The position numbers were made by a program, and so were the translations under genes. The notes beneath the pieces were generated by a model. It saw only the letters and a list, made by a program, of their open reading frames with translations. It was not told where the DNA came from and did no database searches. Positions 18,916-31,531 of a stretch of DNA of 59,256 bases are shown one piece after another (position 1 is the first letter of the stretch; each line of letters starts with the position of its first letter). Source of the stretch: Chrysophaeum taylorii (Eukaryota; Sar; Pelagophyceae; Pelagomonadales; Pelagomonadaceae); the NCBI GenBank assembly GCA_029834535.1, contig JAQMWT010000472.1:1-59256 (forward strand), read 5' to 3'.

Positions 18916-21360
18916 GTGCAACGGGCGGAGCGACACGAAGAACTTCGAGATGACCCCGCGGGCCTCGAGCATCTTTACGACTGCGATGCGAGTGCCGCTC
19001 TTCGAGAAGTCGTGCGACTCCCGTACCTCGAGGCCGAGCTCGAGAAGGCCAACGACCAGAAAGCGGCGCGCGACGTTCGGGCTGCCGACGACAATCGTCC
19101 CGTCGAACGTGGCGAACACGCTGACATTTGCCAGCAATTGGTCGACGAGTGTGTTCAAGATTGCCGGCGTGACCTTCACCACTTTGGTCACGTCGACGAC
19201 GATGTCAAACTCGCGTGTTACGGCGACTTCAACACCGCGCGCGAGCAATTCGCCGAAAATCATCGCGTCTGCGGATCTTGTTTCGTTCGCGATCCCCTCG
19301 AAACATACGCGACGATCGACGTTGTTCGCGATGCCAAGGAAACTTGGCTCGAATACTCGAAAGAAGACGAGGACCTCCTCGAAAGCCGCAAACGCCGCAC
19401 TTTCGAACTCGTGAGAGAGAAGATCGTTAATGGACATCGCCAGGACGAGATCGTGCACGCCAATGCCGCCGCCTTCCACAACTCGTATGAGGCCCCAAAT
19501 GGCGAAGGCCGATTCCACCTCATCCCAGAAGCGGTCCGTGAAAATGGTACCGTCGACGTCTGCTCCAAGTGCTATCAAGCTTTAACTTCCGACTCTCCAC
19601 GAAGGCAAGTTGCGCCCAAAAACACGATCGCATCTGGTGCAGATTTCGGTCGTCTCAGAATCAACCTTGATGATGGAAGCGATCTCGACATGTCGCACCC
19701 ATCCGACGTCGAAGTTCTGCTCCTAGCTCGAGCGCGTGCCTACTTGCGCGTACTCAAAGTCGTTGCAACCGGGCGTCGTTCTCGTCTGCGCGGTCAAACC
19801 ATCACTTTCCCGCAACACGTCGTCCTGGACGAAGCCGACGAACAGTTTGGTCGTCGCATTGACCGCAAGGCCATTGATGTCGCGCTCAACGACGTCCTCA
19901 TATTCATTGTTGGTCCAGAAGGCACACACGGCCAACTCGAGCGTAAAGCTCTTCACATCTTCGACACGCGCATCCGACCGCACGTTGTCTTCAACTTGAT
20001 GCAAGTGCAATTTCACGTGCCGGATCTCGACGTGCGCAACGAAAATATCCTCGAACCTGGCGACTATGACTCCTTCCAAGAGAACTTTGGCGACTTCTTG
20101 CGAATTCGCCAAGGTCAGACGCGCAGCGACGCCGAATCTTACGTCGTCGAGGTCCTCAAACAAAAAGCGCGTCGCGTGCAAGACACGAAACTTGACGAAG
20201 TTGCGATGCCATCTGACGTCGCAAACGTCCGAGCCATTGCCCAAAGCGACCATCATCGTGCACTAGACGAAAGAAAACGACCTCGAGGCGACGCCGACCA
20301 ATTGAAGGACAACGACGACGACGTCGCGAACGAGGACGACAACTCAACCCAAACGGATGTTGGTCACGTCGGTATTTTACCCCGACCGGAGCAAACCGCG
20401 ACGGTCATCCTTGAAAGCATGGAGGCGACGGCGAAGGACATCATGCAGAACCGTGTCGACGAGTCTTCGTCAAAAGAGACCGGAATCGTCGAAGACAAAG
20501 AACGACGCTACGAGCTACGCCGAGGCATCGTCCCCCTTGATGATTATGCTGGATTTCCACAAGCGCTCTACGACGCGTTCTTCCACCTATTTGTTGCGCG
20601 TCGCGGTATCACGCTCAACAAGATCATACCACCTGACAAGTACCGTCAGCTCGCGCTCGTCTTCGATAATCGATTTGCGCATTCGATGCCACTATTGTTT
20701 ATGTGTGCCAACACGATCCGCCGTCACGAAGCGAGTCGGGCTGTTGCTGGCAGCATGTACGCCAACCCTGAGGAGTTCGACAAATTCAAAGAGCTGGTGA
20801 CACACCCCGATTTCAGGAGCAGACTCGAATTTGCAAAAAAAAAAACGAAGACGAAAGAGGCCAACCATCTCCTCAAGCAAGTTCACAACTTCATGCACTT
20901 CCCTTCCGGGAAAGTACCGTGGAGCAGTGCCGAGCGCGACGCCGAGATGAGAAATGTGATGAACGACATGAGAAACTACGGACCAGGAGCGGTCTTCATC
21001 ACCCACGCCATGGACGACGTCCATAACGACGACGTCGTCCGTCTCGCGTACGCTTTCACAAAACACGGAAACTTTCCGTGTCTCGATGATCCGAATACGC
21101 GCAAGATACTCGACCAACTCGCGTGGCCAAACGACGACCACCCCGAAGCTCGAATCGTGCTCGACGATACGAAGCTCAACCAACTGGCGAGCGACAACCC
21201 CGTTGCCACTGCGCTCGTTTTCGACTTCAACAACCGAAACATACGCCGAAATCTCCTGCGCTTAGACGAAAGCCCGCTCAAAGACGAAGAACTGCGTCGT
21301 CAACCTGCAGGTCTCTTCGGACGCGCGATTGCGATGCGCATGGTTGTCGAATCCACCAAA
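18916..21360 (+). pseudogene. Helitron Rep N-terminal region
   Basis: A long frame with no ATG needed at its left edge. It holds two CxxC pairs (CGSC near 19270, CSKC near 19563) and a HPSDVEVLLLARARAYLRV segment, then QTITFPQHVV. This resembles the cysteine-containing region that precedes the Rep in many Helitrons. Further on, GPGAVFITHAMDD and GLFGRAIAMRMVVES match the approach to the HUH motif. The frame is lost near 21360, directly before the HUH histidines. Acidic low-complexity stretches occur near 20290-20350. Confidence 0.75.
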
Positions 21361-24300
21361 GAATGGCCCAACACGGCCACTCGATTTTATATGGAGGTCT
21401 CCCTCCTCGCATGTTGGCCTTCATCGTGCATCGCGCGGATCTCCGAGACGCCATGATCGAAGCTCGCAACACTCAAATTCGAGGGCGCTTGCCCTACACA
21501 TACCACGCCGTCGACGTCGCCGAGCGCGCCCTTCGCCTACCACGAATCAAAGAACGAGGCGATTTGATGATCGCACGAAACGCCCAATCCGCCGAACTCG
21601 AACATCGAGCTCTTCGAGTTGTACACCACACGATGACGCACCAACATCAAAACACGTGCGAAAAAAATAATAACGCGGGCTGTCGACTCGGCCATCCGTG
21701 CAGCCACAACGTGCTCAAGCTCATCTTCCAACTCATGAAAAATTGCGACAAAAATTACGCGACCATGAACGATAACGCGCACCACGTCGACATACGTTGC
21801 TTCTGCTACGAGAAGCATCGTGACCGACACCACGAAGACGAGATACGGCACCTCGTCGGTGTTGAGGCAACTACCGAAATCGCGCGGATCGGTACGGAAC
21901 CCGGGCTTCACTTCGACAATCAGGACGAACGACCCATCGTCTTCGACGTGCATCGCCCTCTTTTGTCGGAATCGGCTACCCACGAAGAACGCAGCATCGA
22001 TGAGTTTTGGCAACTCCGAGCGCGCGTTCAGAACGGCTTCCGATTCGACGACTTCGATGCAAATGGCCAACCGAGCACCAACGGAGATTGGGACCGACGA
22101 ACATTGCTCGCACAAATTATCCAGAAGGAACGGCCCATCGGTGCCACTTTGCGACGTCCAGGATACGAAAAAATCTTCAAACACCTCGACGAGCTCGCGT
22201 CCGAGGCGTCCTTCGAACGACCCGACGTCCGCGCCAGCTTGCGGAAACTCTTCGATGCCTGGACATCGAAAGATTTCGAATGCCGCAACGCGCTCATTCC
22301 GGACTACAACGAAATAGCGGTTCTCGCTCAAGCTAGCAACCTCAACGCCCAGTCGATGGGAATCGGCGCCACCGCCAAGGAAGCCGCCCTCTACCTGTCG
22401 AAATACGTCTCAAAACACGTGTTGCAAATCACGTACGCAGCGTCCCTCTTCGCCGACGCTTGGGACATTGTGAAAGAATACAAGACATCCCCACACGCGG
22501 ACGACGACGCGGTCAAAAGCACGTTTGCAAAACAAGTCGCGCAGCGCATCGTCAACTCGCAGTGTGACGAACTCGAGAGCGTCGAAGCTGCAAGTATCGT
22601 TCTCGGGCTCGACTCGTCGTATTCTTCTCGCAAAGACGTCCCCTTTTCGACCGCGGACCACGTCACTTTTTTGTGGCAACAGAAAAAACGCTATCAAGAA
22701 CAAATCGGTGAAACCGAGAGCGATGACGACAACGAAAATAATTATCAACAAGAAGCTGACGAAATCCACGACGACGACGACAACGTCGAAGTTGACGATG
22801 TCGCGTTAGATGCCACGCTGCGAGAAAACGCAGACCGCCTATCTCCAGACGAAAGCCTTCGTGAAAAGTCTATGTTCTCGCGAATCTTCGTCACGATCGA
22901 AAACGGCGAACGCAACACCGTGCTCGTCACGCAACCCGAGACCTACGCCTGGCGCGACGAGCGTCTCGTCGATGTGAACGCAACCGAATTTGCACGCCTC
23001 TTTCAACTACGCCTCGCGAACGATACAGACCGTGATTGGCTCGACAGATATCGAGATTATTTCTACCACTACAGCATCGTCGACCCCATCGCCGCATCGC
23101 GAGCCGCCGCCGCCTACGCCGACGGAGCCGACGACAAGCCTGGACGTCCCGTCTATCGATTCGTCCTTCGAGAACCGCACCCTTTGCGCGCAACTCATCT
23201 CCTCGTCCGAAGAGCAAAGTCCGTCTCCCTCTCCTACGTCGGCACGCGACCAGCGACCAAAACACAATCCAAGAAACAAGCGGAACGCAACCTCGTTCTT
23301 TACGCCGCAGCCTTCGAGCCCTGGATTTTGCGCGAAGGCACACGGCCATTCGAACCAAGAGGCTCAACGTTCGCCCGCTTTTATGCTACACTCGAGACAG
23401 ACGCTTGCCTGCGCGGCCCAAAAAACGACCAAGATCCCGCACATCGCCGGAAGCGAGCCGTCGCGGTCGGGCGTCACACCGCGATCCAAAACTTCGAGCC
23501 AACTTTTAACAACGAGGTCGCAGCACTCATGATTCGTTATCGAACGCGATTCCGCGACCTTTGGATCGACACTCGCCGGCCTACTGAGACCATTCCCATT
23601 CGCGAAAGAGACGATGCGACGAAAGCGCTCGCCGTGATCCGCGTTGCCTTTTCGCCAGATGAAAGCCAAGCACGACAACTACAAACGCGACGCGACGAAA
23701 TCAAGCGACTGAAGGAAATAAAAGATTCCGTCGTGAGCGCCCTTCATCCACTACCGCCACGAGGTTGCACGGCCAATTCTGCGTCGTCGTACCACGAAAC
23801 TTTCGAGAATTTTCGAGCCGCCCTCACGGCCTCAATTTCGCCACACGTTCGACGACAATTTCGCGACACAAACCAAGCGAGACAATACCTACGACTGCCG
23901 CTCGCCCACAAAGACGACTTTGCGCGCGCTCGTCGAAAACAAAACGACATAGTCGGAACGACCGCGCATTCGACGCCACCCGGCGACGTCGAGATTCCGG
24001 AAGCGTTCGATCCCCTCACGGACGACCAATGGGAACGACAACGCGCAATGTGGATTCAGGCGAATCCTAAACCGGGTCCGCCGCCGCTTACTCCTCTGCA
24101 ACGCAAATTCGGCGCGACTCTCTATCGCGTCATTCGATACCGCGTCGAAGCTCGCGATCGCGCCGAAACCGTCGAGAACATCCAGGACACCTTAGCCGCC
24201 GCCGGCTTCGGCCCCACGCCGGTCCATCTTCTCGTCGGCCCCGGAGGCTCGGGAAAAACCGCCGTCCTCAAAATTCTCCGCAAGCAAGCGCGCGAAGAGA

Positions 24301-24945
24301 ACCTCGGCCACATCATCATGACATCCTTCGTCGGCGTCGCGTCCGCCGCCTTCCGAGAAGCAACGTTGCTCACCATGCTTCATCTCGGCAGAAACGTCAA
24401 GATTCCGACGCACCTCGAATCGTCGCGCTTGGAAACCCAGCGACGCAACTTCGAAATTCAAACCGGCGTGAAGCTCGAGGACGTCGTCGCCTTCGTCATC
24501 GACGAGGTCTCATTCATAAGCGCTGGCCTGTTGGGCAAAGTCGACTACGCTTTCCGCGCGCTCATGGAAGAAAGCAACGTGCCCTTCGGCGGCATTCCCG
24601 TCGTTCTCGCCGGCGACGTGCAGCAGAAGGACCCCGTCAAACAAGGCGATCCCTGGTGCATGCAGACCATCAACCCGGTCACCTACGTGGCCGCCGGCCT
24701 CCGCGTTCTAGAACAAGCGCGACGAAAAAAATTAGAAAAGATCATGAGATCGTTCGACGACCCGGACTTCGTGGAAACTCAGCTCCAAATGCGCCAAACG
24801 AACAATCCGACCCCCGTCACGCGCGACTTCGTCGACAGCATCAAAACGCTCAGCGCCGTCGACGTCCAAGATCCAGCGTGGCGCTTCGCGCCCATCGGCG
24901 TCTTGTCTCACGTCGAACTCGACGCCCTCAATTACGCCCAAGCGA
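21361..24945 (+). pseudogene. Helitron Rep (HUH) and Pif1-type helicase
   Basis: The frame resumes with QHGHSILYGGLPPRML. The HUH pair is encoded at 21372-21380. A second Rep motif, YLSKYVSKH, lies near 22393 and offers the two tyrosines used for nicking. After a long middle region with acidic runs, the helicase shows Walker A GPGGSGKT (near 24238-24261), Walker B VIDEVSFI (near 24495) and VVLAGDVQQKDPV. The frame is then lost by one base near 24943. Expected role: nicking, unwinding and strand transfer in rolling-circle transposition. It is inactive as it stands. Confidence 0.88.
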
Positions 24946-26011
24946 AAATTTCGCCCAATACTTCGGTCTCCCTTTCGTCACGTGGAACATCGACCCCGCC
25001 AACCCCGACGCTCTCGCCCACGTCCCTTACGACGACTTCTACGAAGCCGAGAAAGAGACCATGCGAGCCTCTTGGGTCGAAGGAGCCCCGTGCGTCATCT
25101 TCCAAAACGAAAACCCGAAACGCAACTGGGCCAACGGCACTCCCGGCCTATGCCACGACCTCCTCGACGAATTCGACGAAACCTGCGCACCGCTCGCCAG
25201 AGCACGCGAGATCGGAGGCTACCAAGAAGTCCACCTTCCGACGCCGCCCAACACCATGACCATCCGCGTCGGAAACCGAAAGCGCGAGGCGAAACAAAAC
25301 GAGACGCTACCTCCCGCCTATAAGTGGCACGGCATACCGCTCGACGACTTCGAAAACGAACTCGTCGACTTCCAACATCGCAACCCCGACGCCGACGACG
25401 ACGAGATCGACGACGGCACCCAACTCATCCCGCTCGAGAAGAAGACTATCTCAACGAGCGACACCGAAGCGAAGCGCCTCCGTAGCGCCGTCGCCGTCGA
25501 TTACAACCTCCCGCAAAAAATGGCCGTAGTCGACTTTCCAGCGCAGCTCGCGTTCTCCATCACCGACTTCAAAGTCCATGGACGCACGCTGAAAAAATTC
25601 GTCATCAACCTCGCGCACCACCCCAAGGTTCCCATGTGGAACCTCAACGGCTTCTACCTGCTCATCTCGCGAGCACTCGAACGCGACGGCCTCCGATGGT
25701 TACAAAAAGACCCGCGCTCTGTCGATGTCGTCACCAATCTCAAACACTACGACTTCTTGCCAGCGTGGGATTGCGGCTACGACCAAAAGGGCACCTGGGA
25801 CGCGCGTCGCGCCGCCAACGCATACCAACACCGCCCTCCAAAACAAACCAAAAAACGCACACGCACCGCACGCTTCCTCCCGCACGAAACCCCAAACAGA
25901 AAAGACGCCACGCCCACAACCAACACAAACTCACCAAACACCGTCGACATGGACACCGACGCAGATTCTCCCGACGATCGCGACGACAACACACACACCG
26001 AACAAACGTGA
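24946..26011 (+). pseudogene. Helitron helicase C-terminal part
   Basis: Continues the helicase in a third frame from NFAQYFGLPFVTWN. The late helicase motif QLAFSITDFKVHGRTL is clear (compare the usual A-F-A-I-T...K-S-Q-G). The protein ends after a basic and then acidic tail at a TGA at 26009-26011. Spacing to the earlier motifs fits a Pif1-type enzyme. Confidence 0.82.
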
Positions 26012-27043
26012 CGTCGCCTTCTCCGCGGCAAAAATACTACTCCTTCCCCACCATACAGTTCTCCACTCACTTCTCACAACACCTTCGCGAAACCCTTGTC
26101 CCCAAAAAACTCCTTGTCCTCGAAACTAGAACCCCGTCGCGTTCCTATTCTCGTTCACAAAGACACCTCCGAGATCATCACGCACATGCTCGCCGACCAC
26201 GAACAACCGGACCTCCCCACCGTCACTCCACCACCTCGCCCACTCCTCACCCCTTCGCCAGTCGTGTCTGTAATATATAAAGCTCGCAACTCTGCCAAGA
26301 CACACTTAGCCACCAACACGTGATATCCGAGCAGGACCAGAGACTTGAGCATTCCTCCCATTTCGCCCCGCCTTCACGAGCAACGCATATTTCGGCCAAT
26401 CCGTACCACCGAAAACCGAAACGAGAAGAACAGATCGATCTCGTCAACCATCGCATCGTCGACCCCGCGGCGTTGAAATTTTTCGGTCAATGCCTCCCCC
26501 AAATACCACCAGGCACGCGCCGAAAACGGAAACGGCATTACCAATTAGAAGACTAATGGGCCCTCACACGAACACCGATCTCGACAACACTCGACACGTA
26601 ACTCCTCCCCCATCACACGAGCACGCACCTTGAGCACTTCGACGATCACGCGTTCGACCTTATCACGCCCGACAACGACCGACCAACCACGAAGTCTCCA
26701 CCAACGACAGGCCACCCATGACGCGAAAAACCTCGGCGAGCCCTAACCAAGACCAAACAAACACCTTCGACCGCATATGTCGCCCAATATTACTGCGGTT
26801 CGACACACGATGCCTCCCATAACTCACCACTCGCGCGTCGTAGCGTCCCAAAACAAAATCATCGAGCAACGTCTCGACACCGATCGAGACATCCCCATCG
26901 ACCCGGAAGCGTCGACTCCACCGCCACCGAAATCGACCACGAGCATCACGCCCTCCTGACTTCTCACTATTAACCCCTTCCCTCAACGGTCCACAAATTC
27001 CAACACACAATACTTGTCAACAACATGCTTGAATTACCGTTGA
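26012..27043 (+). other. Helitron 3' region, degraded, no clear gene
   Basis: C-rich sequence with codon use like the Helitron. Short frames are open, the best at 26320-26556 (contains RKPKREEQIDLVNHRIVDPA) and 26777-26959. None shows a recognisable domain. The stretch ends at the LINE target duplication. Confidence 0.4.
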
Positions 27044-27052
27044 ATCTCAAAT
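27044..27052. repeat. Target site duplication of the LINE, left copy
   Basis: ATCTCAAAT, repeated exactly at 30507-30515 on the other side of the LINE. Confidence 0.8.
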
Positions 27053-27072
27053 AACTAACTAACTAACTAACT
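27053..27072 (-). repeat. (TTAG)n 3' tail of the LINE
   Basis: On the minus strand about four TTAG units follow the coding region and abut the target duplication. Simple-repeat tails are known in several LINE clades. Confidence 0.75.
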
Positions 27073-29804
27073 TCGGACCTCTCCCGGGCATGGGAGCCAG
27101 GCTGGGCCGGCAGTAGCCGGTCCAGGATCACAGAGCAAAAATCACACAGTTGGGGTAGAGGCGAGGGATGGATGGCGGACCGCCACTGCGCGCGGTCTTG
27201 TGCGAGGTCGTGCCACGAGTTGAAGGGGATGTCGCATTTCCGGAGTGCCTTGGCGAGCGACCTCCCGTACGTCATCTGCGGAGCCCCCGGTGGGCGCTTG
27301 GAGCGGACCCAAGACGAGAGCATCTTGCGAGGGAGTCGGGAGAAGGGCATGCGGGCGACGTGACCGGCCCAGCGGAGCTGGCGGCGCGTGACGTAGACGT
27401 CGATGGACTCGAGGCCGAGGCGCCGCAGCAGGATCTCCGTTGAGATGCGGTGGAACCAGGTGTGTTTCCGGGTCACACGACACATGACGCGGGCGCACTG
27501 CGCGTGGAAACACCGCAGCCGGCGGAACAGGACCTCGGTGAGGCACCACGATTCCGCACCGTGAAGGAGGATGGCCAGGACGAGCGAGACATAGACGAGG
27601 CGCTTGGCGCGAGCAGAGACGGACTTCGAGGCGAAGATGCAGTCCCGCAAGGCACCGAAGGCCTGAGACGCCTTCTTGATCCGCGCGTCGACGTCTGAGT
27701 CGTCGCGGCAGTCGCGCGAGAGGACCGAGCCGAGGTACTTAAACTGGTCGACGACCGGTATGAAGCGGCCGCGCCCGAGCTCGATGTCCGAGAGGTTCGT
27801 GTCGTCGAACGACTTTGGGTCGCCGTACAGGTGTGCCGGGCGAGCGACGAACAGCATCTCCGTTTTGGACGCCGCTTTCGTGTGTCGGTTGCCGCAATGC
27901 ACCTCCATGCCCCAGGCGTCGCAGTGTTCGATGAGGCGCGGTGTATCGCAGGCGGCGATGTGGCGGTCCCAGAAGAGAAACGCAACGTCGTCGGCGTACG
28001 CCGATTCATCGAAGGGAAACTCGTCGCCGCGAGTGGACCAACCCCGGTTCGTCATCTGAAAGTATTTCCGTGTACGGTAGACACACGGGGCGCGGCCATG
28101 GCGTCGTCGAAACGACGTCGTCAGTGCCGCCATGAACAGCACGAACAGGACGGGGCCCAGGACGTCGCCCTGCTTGACGCCGATGATCGAGTCAACCGAG
28201 GCGACGACACCGCTGACCGAGAAGTGGACCTGGATTCGGTGGAGGCCCTTGATGACTTCGACGAGCTTCGGCGGGACGCCGAAATTCAGGAGCACCTCCC
28301 AGAGAAGCTCTCGCGGGACGCGGTCGAACGCCTTAACGAAATCGATGAACAGTACCCACAAGTCCTGACCGTGCTCACGCCGCTTCTTCAGCGCTAGCTT
28401 GAGCGAGAAGGTGGCGTCGGACGTACCGCGCTCGGGTCGGAAGCCACATTGGGACTCGTGATCGAGGGCCTCGCAGATGACGTTGAGTCGCGCACGGACG
28501 ATGTTCGAAACGATCTTCTGCGCGACCTCGAGCATCGTGATCCCGCGGTAGTTGCCCGGCAGGGAGAGGTCCCCCTTCTTGGGGAGAATCCCGAGGAGGC
28601 CTACGTCCCACTCGGCCGGCTGGACTTCGGACTCCCAGAACTCGAGGACTACACGCTCCAACAGCGGGAGCGTGCGAGCGTCGGTGGCGAGCGCCTTCCA
28701 GACCTCCGCGCGCAGGCCCGATTCGCCGGGCGCGGTGCAGTTCAGCAGACCAACGGCCCGTTTTATCTCCTCCTGCATCGGTGGTTCCCCGAGTTCCGGA
28801 CGGATCGGCAACTGGTCAACGTCGTTGATCACGGTGGGGTCGTAGCGAGCTTGTCGACTGTAGAGCTGCTTGAAGTGCGCCTTGAACACGTCGGCGTTCT
28901 CCTGTGGCGATGAGCACCTGCTACCGTCGGCCTTCGTCATCTGCACCTGCCTATCCAACGTGGTCTTCGTGAGACCGCGTCGGAGCCGTCCGACCGTATT
29001 CCAGTATTTCGAGGTGCCGCCGAGCGACTCGCTTCCCGCGTTGAGTCCGGCACACAGACGAGTAATCCATCGCTCTTTCGCCCGTGCTACGGCCTTCGCG
29101 AGCCGCGACTTGATCGCCCGAAGGTCGTCGAGGATCGTGGACGCCGAGCGAAGACGGCGCCGGGCACCGAGCGAGAGCACAAACGCGTGGAGGGTGTTGC
29201 GTCGCTCGATCAGAGGCTGGAGCTCTTCCGCCGCGTCCTCAAACCATCCGGGTCGGAGGCGTCGGGTCTTCGGCAGTAAGGCGTCAGAGGCTGAGGCCGC
29301 CGCCCGCGCAAGGCGGGAGTACGGCGAGGACGGCGAGCCCTGGTCGGCGTCGGGTACCTCGTCCGTGGCGTCGGTCAGTGCGTCGTCGGTCGCGTTGTCA
29401 TGTGACCCACGGCCCAAGCCGAAGATGTCGAGCACTTTCGAGCACCACCGGCGCCGGAATCCGAAGCGCGTGCTTTCTGAGCGCAGGGGAGCGTAGTCGA
29501 GGCGCGCCAGAGAGGGCCGTGTGCCAGGAGGCCGTGCGAGGCGGACTTTGACGCGCAGGATGCACTTGAGAGCGCGGTGGTCCGAGTCCACGAGGCTGCT
29601 GGTCAAACCCACATCAGCGAACCGGTGCACGTCGCGCCGCCGTGAGGTCATGTGATCGAGCTGGTACGTTTTCCAGGAGCGCGGGTGCAGCCACGACGCG
29701 TAGGCGCGCTTGCGGAAGAACGTGCCGACCGACGCCAGACGCCGTGTTGCGAGGAACGTGTGGAGACGGCGGCCAGCGTCGTTGACGTAAGGCGCCCGTA
29801 GGGC
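27073..29804 (-). pseudogene. LINE reverse transcriptase and C-terminal region
   Basis: The frame is open down to a stop at 27063. It begins with the end of the endonuclease, including SDHRALKC. The RT follows, with GILPKKGD, NYRGITML, CGFRPERGT, FIDFVKAFDRV, GVKQGDVLGPVLF and the active site AYADDVAFLF. The C-terminal block has GAESWCLTE and RRQLRWAGHVARM, common after the RT in several LINE clades. A frame change near 29805 separates it from the rest of the endonuclease. RT blocks are complete and uninterrupted. Confidence 0.9.
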
Positions 29805-30414
29805 CACAGGGGCCGTCGACGACGTACTTGGAGCGCACGCCGAGAGCCGCGTTCCCGTCCATCCCCAGGACGAGGATGTCGTCCGGCCGTCGCGCTTGAA
29901 GCGCAAGGTCAATGTCGTCGAAGAACGCGTCCCATTTCTCGTCAGGCGCGGTTCCGACTGGAGCGTAAGCGCTCATGACAAAGAGGCCGAGGTCTCGATC
30001 GTCATCGTCCTGGACATCGAGTCGCAGCGCAATAACTCGCGCAGATGCGCGGATAACGGTGCTGCCGCTCGCGTGCCACACCTGTTGCGCCGCAGGGGAC
30101 AGCACCACGGCCACACCCTGGCTGCCGCGGGAAGACTGCTCGGAGGCTGCCAAACCGGAACAAACAGCGACGTAGCCGTGTCGCTCGAGCGACTCGTTGC
30201 CGGTGAGCCACGTCTCCTGCAACGTGGCCGCGAAGATGTCCCGCCGCCGTAAAGATGCGAACAACTCTTCCTTCTTCTCGTCGCGTCGCAGACCGCGAAC
30301 GTTTTGGTCCACGAATAATCGACCCGTCCGTCGCGTTCTACCCAACCGAGCGAACCCCATCCCAGCGCAGACTTTCCGGGTGCTAACCGGCCAGCCCGGG
30401 AGGCGGGCAGGCAC
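29805..30414 (-). pseudogene. LINE apurinic-like endonuclease
   Basis: An exonuclease-endonuclease-phosphatase domain: QNVRGL, LQETWL with the catalytic Glu, VMSAYAP and LGMDGNAALG. The last His block (SDHR) is in the other frame. The frame change lies near 29800-29810, where the two frames together cover the family without overlap. The first Met of this frame is at 30414. The domain would nick target DNA to prime reverse transcription. Confidence 0.85.
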
Positions 30415-30506
30415 CGTCTCACTCCGGGACGGCCGGGGCCGCCGCAGGGAGCAAGCGTATTAGGCGCCGTCCTCCATCGCAACCATAAGGTTAACGATCG
30501 CAAGGG

Positions 30507-30515
30507 ATCTCAAAT
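30507..30515. repeat. Target site duplication of the LINE, right copy
   Basis: ATCTCAAAT, identical to 27044-27052. Confidence 0.8.
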
Positions 30516-30567
30516 TCCAATTCACAACTCCAACAAGTATTGCACATTCCCTGACAGTGAACTTTGA

Positions 30568-31518
30568 AAAGTCACGCCACGACAAGAACGTCATGAAATT
30601 CGTCGACACCTCCCCGAACACAAACGTTATCGCGACAAAAAAGCGCAAACACAACCATACTATGCCGCAGCTGCCGAAGCACCAAAATACATCCAAAACT
30701 TCGACGCCCACATCCACATCGTCTACGTGGGCTTCGGCCAACCCCAAGACGCTACAGAATTTGCACGCCAAGTTTTCACCGTCGACTGCACGTACTTCGA
30801 CGACAACGCCACCGCCTTCAACAACGGCTACGCACGCGAAGATCCAACGATTCGAGGCGCAATGAAAACCTCCCTCTACTCGCCTCGATACATAAAAAAG
30901 TGTCCTGACGCGACAGTCCACGACGAATTCCTCCGCAACTTCGGCGAAAGGTTCAACTTGCGCAAAACCATCGAAGTCGAGGTCTCGAGTGTGCGCAAAC
31001 GCAGTCTCATCCTCAACACCTTCCGCGACTTCTGTCGCACCAACACCCTCGAGCTTCACTACCTCGGCGACACGCACGAAGACGTCCAGACGACTCCTAC
31101 CCAACTCGCCGTCGACCTCACCATCCTCACACTCAAAGACGACCCCGTCGCCCTTATCGCCGGTGGGGACACCTGGTTTTTCAGAAAAGCGATGCGCGCC
31201 TCCGTTGCCGAGGATGACGACACCACACCTTTCTCAGGCATATCGCACACGTCGGTGTACGGCTACAATCCCGACAATACGTACTGGGCCCTCAAAGCCG
31301 AAAAAGAGCCAACCATCCGCACCCTTCTCGAACACGCCGGAATCTTCCTCGAAAAAACAACATCCAGCCCATCTCCTAGCCAGCACCATCCACCATCAAT
31401 GCCCCTCTCGAACACAAACCTTCTTCCAACACCTTCCCCAAACCCTCATCGCATTCATTACAACCCCCAGCATTTGCCCTACGTCGCGTCATTCGCAACG
31501 CACTTATTAAACGGGTAG
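30568..31518 (+). CDS. Hypothetical protein in the Helitron-like region
   Basis: A 316-codon open frame bounded upstream by TGA at 30565. It has no ATG near its start; the first is at 30862, so it may be 5'-incomplete or entered from upstream. The protein reads PEHKRYRDKKAQTQPYYA, then NFDAHIHIVYVGFG, a basic/acidic middle, and a Pro/Ser-rich tail. I recognise no family. Its C-ending, CG-rich codons match the Helitron ORFs, and only the LINE separates them, so it could be an accessory Helitron gene. Confidence 0.5.
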   Translation, partial: KVTPRQERHEIRRHLPEHKRYRDKKAQTQPYYAAAAEAPKYIQNFDAHIHIVYVGFGQPQDATEFARQVFTVDCTYFDDNATAFNNGYAREDPTIRGAMKTSLYSPRYIKKCPDATVHDEFLRNFGERFNLRKTIEVEVSSVRKRSLILNTFRDFCRTNTLELHYLGDTHEDVQTTPTQLAVDLTILTLKDDPVALIAGGDTWFFRKAMRASVAEDDDTTPFSGISHTSVYGYNPDNTYWALKAEKEPTIRTLLEHAGIFLEKTTSSPSPSQHHPPSMPLSNTNLLPTPSPNPHRIHYNPQHLPYVASFATHLLNG

Positions 31519-31524
31519 CCCCCA

Positions 31525-31531
31525 TCAACAG
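31525..31531. repeat. Target site duplication of MITE, left
   Basis: TCAACAG directly before the left terminal inverted repeat; repeated at 31791-31797. Confidence 0.7.

Larger units (their letters stand above)
27053..30506 (-). mobile_element. APE-type non-LTR retrotransposon (LINE)
   Basis: About 3.45 kb on the minus strand with an endonuclease/RT coding region and a (TTAG)n 3' tail, flanked by a 9-bp target duplication. There is no separate ORF1. It sits inside the Helitron-like region, so it inserted later. I cannot place it in a clade with certainty. Confidence 0.9.
18409..31518 (+). mobile_element. Helitron-like rolling-circle element, decayed and split by a LINE
   Basis: A Rep with an HUH motif and a two-tyrosine motif is fused to a Pif1-type helicase, which defines Helitrons. 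Coding runs from about 18409 to 26011 with at least three frameshifts. A further long ORF with similar codon use lies at 30568-31518, beyond an inserted LINE (27053-30506). I could not identify the TC start or the hairpin plus CTRR end, so both boundaries are approximate and the downstream ORF may not belong to the element. Confidence 0.72.

Noticed and set aside
18394..19578. Long minus-strand open frame with Arg/Ser-rich repeats
   Set aside because: It is antisense to the Helitron N-terminal repeats; the plus strand shows domain motifs further along, the minus strand none.
27053..27072. Telomere-like TTAG repeats
   Set aside because: They abut a target duplication at the 3' end of a LINE and are best explained as its tail.
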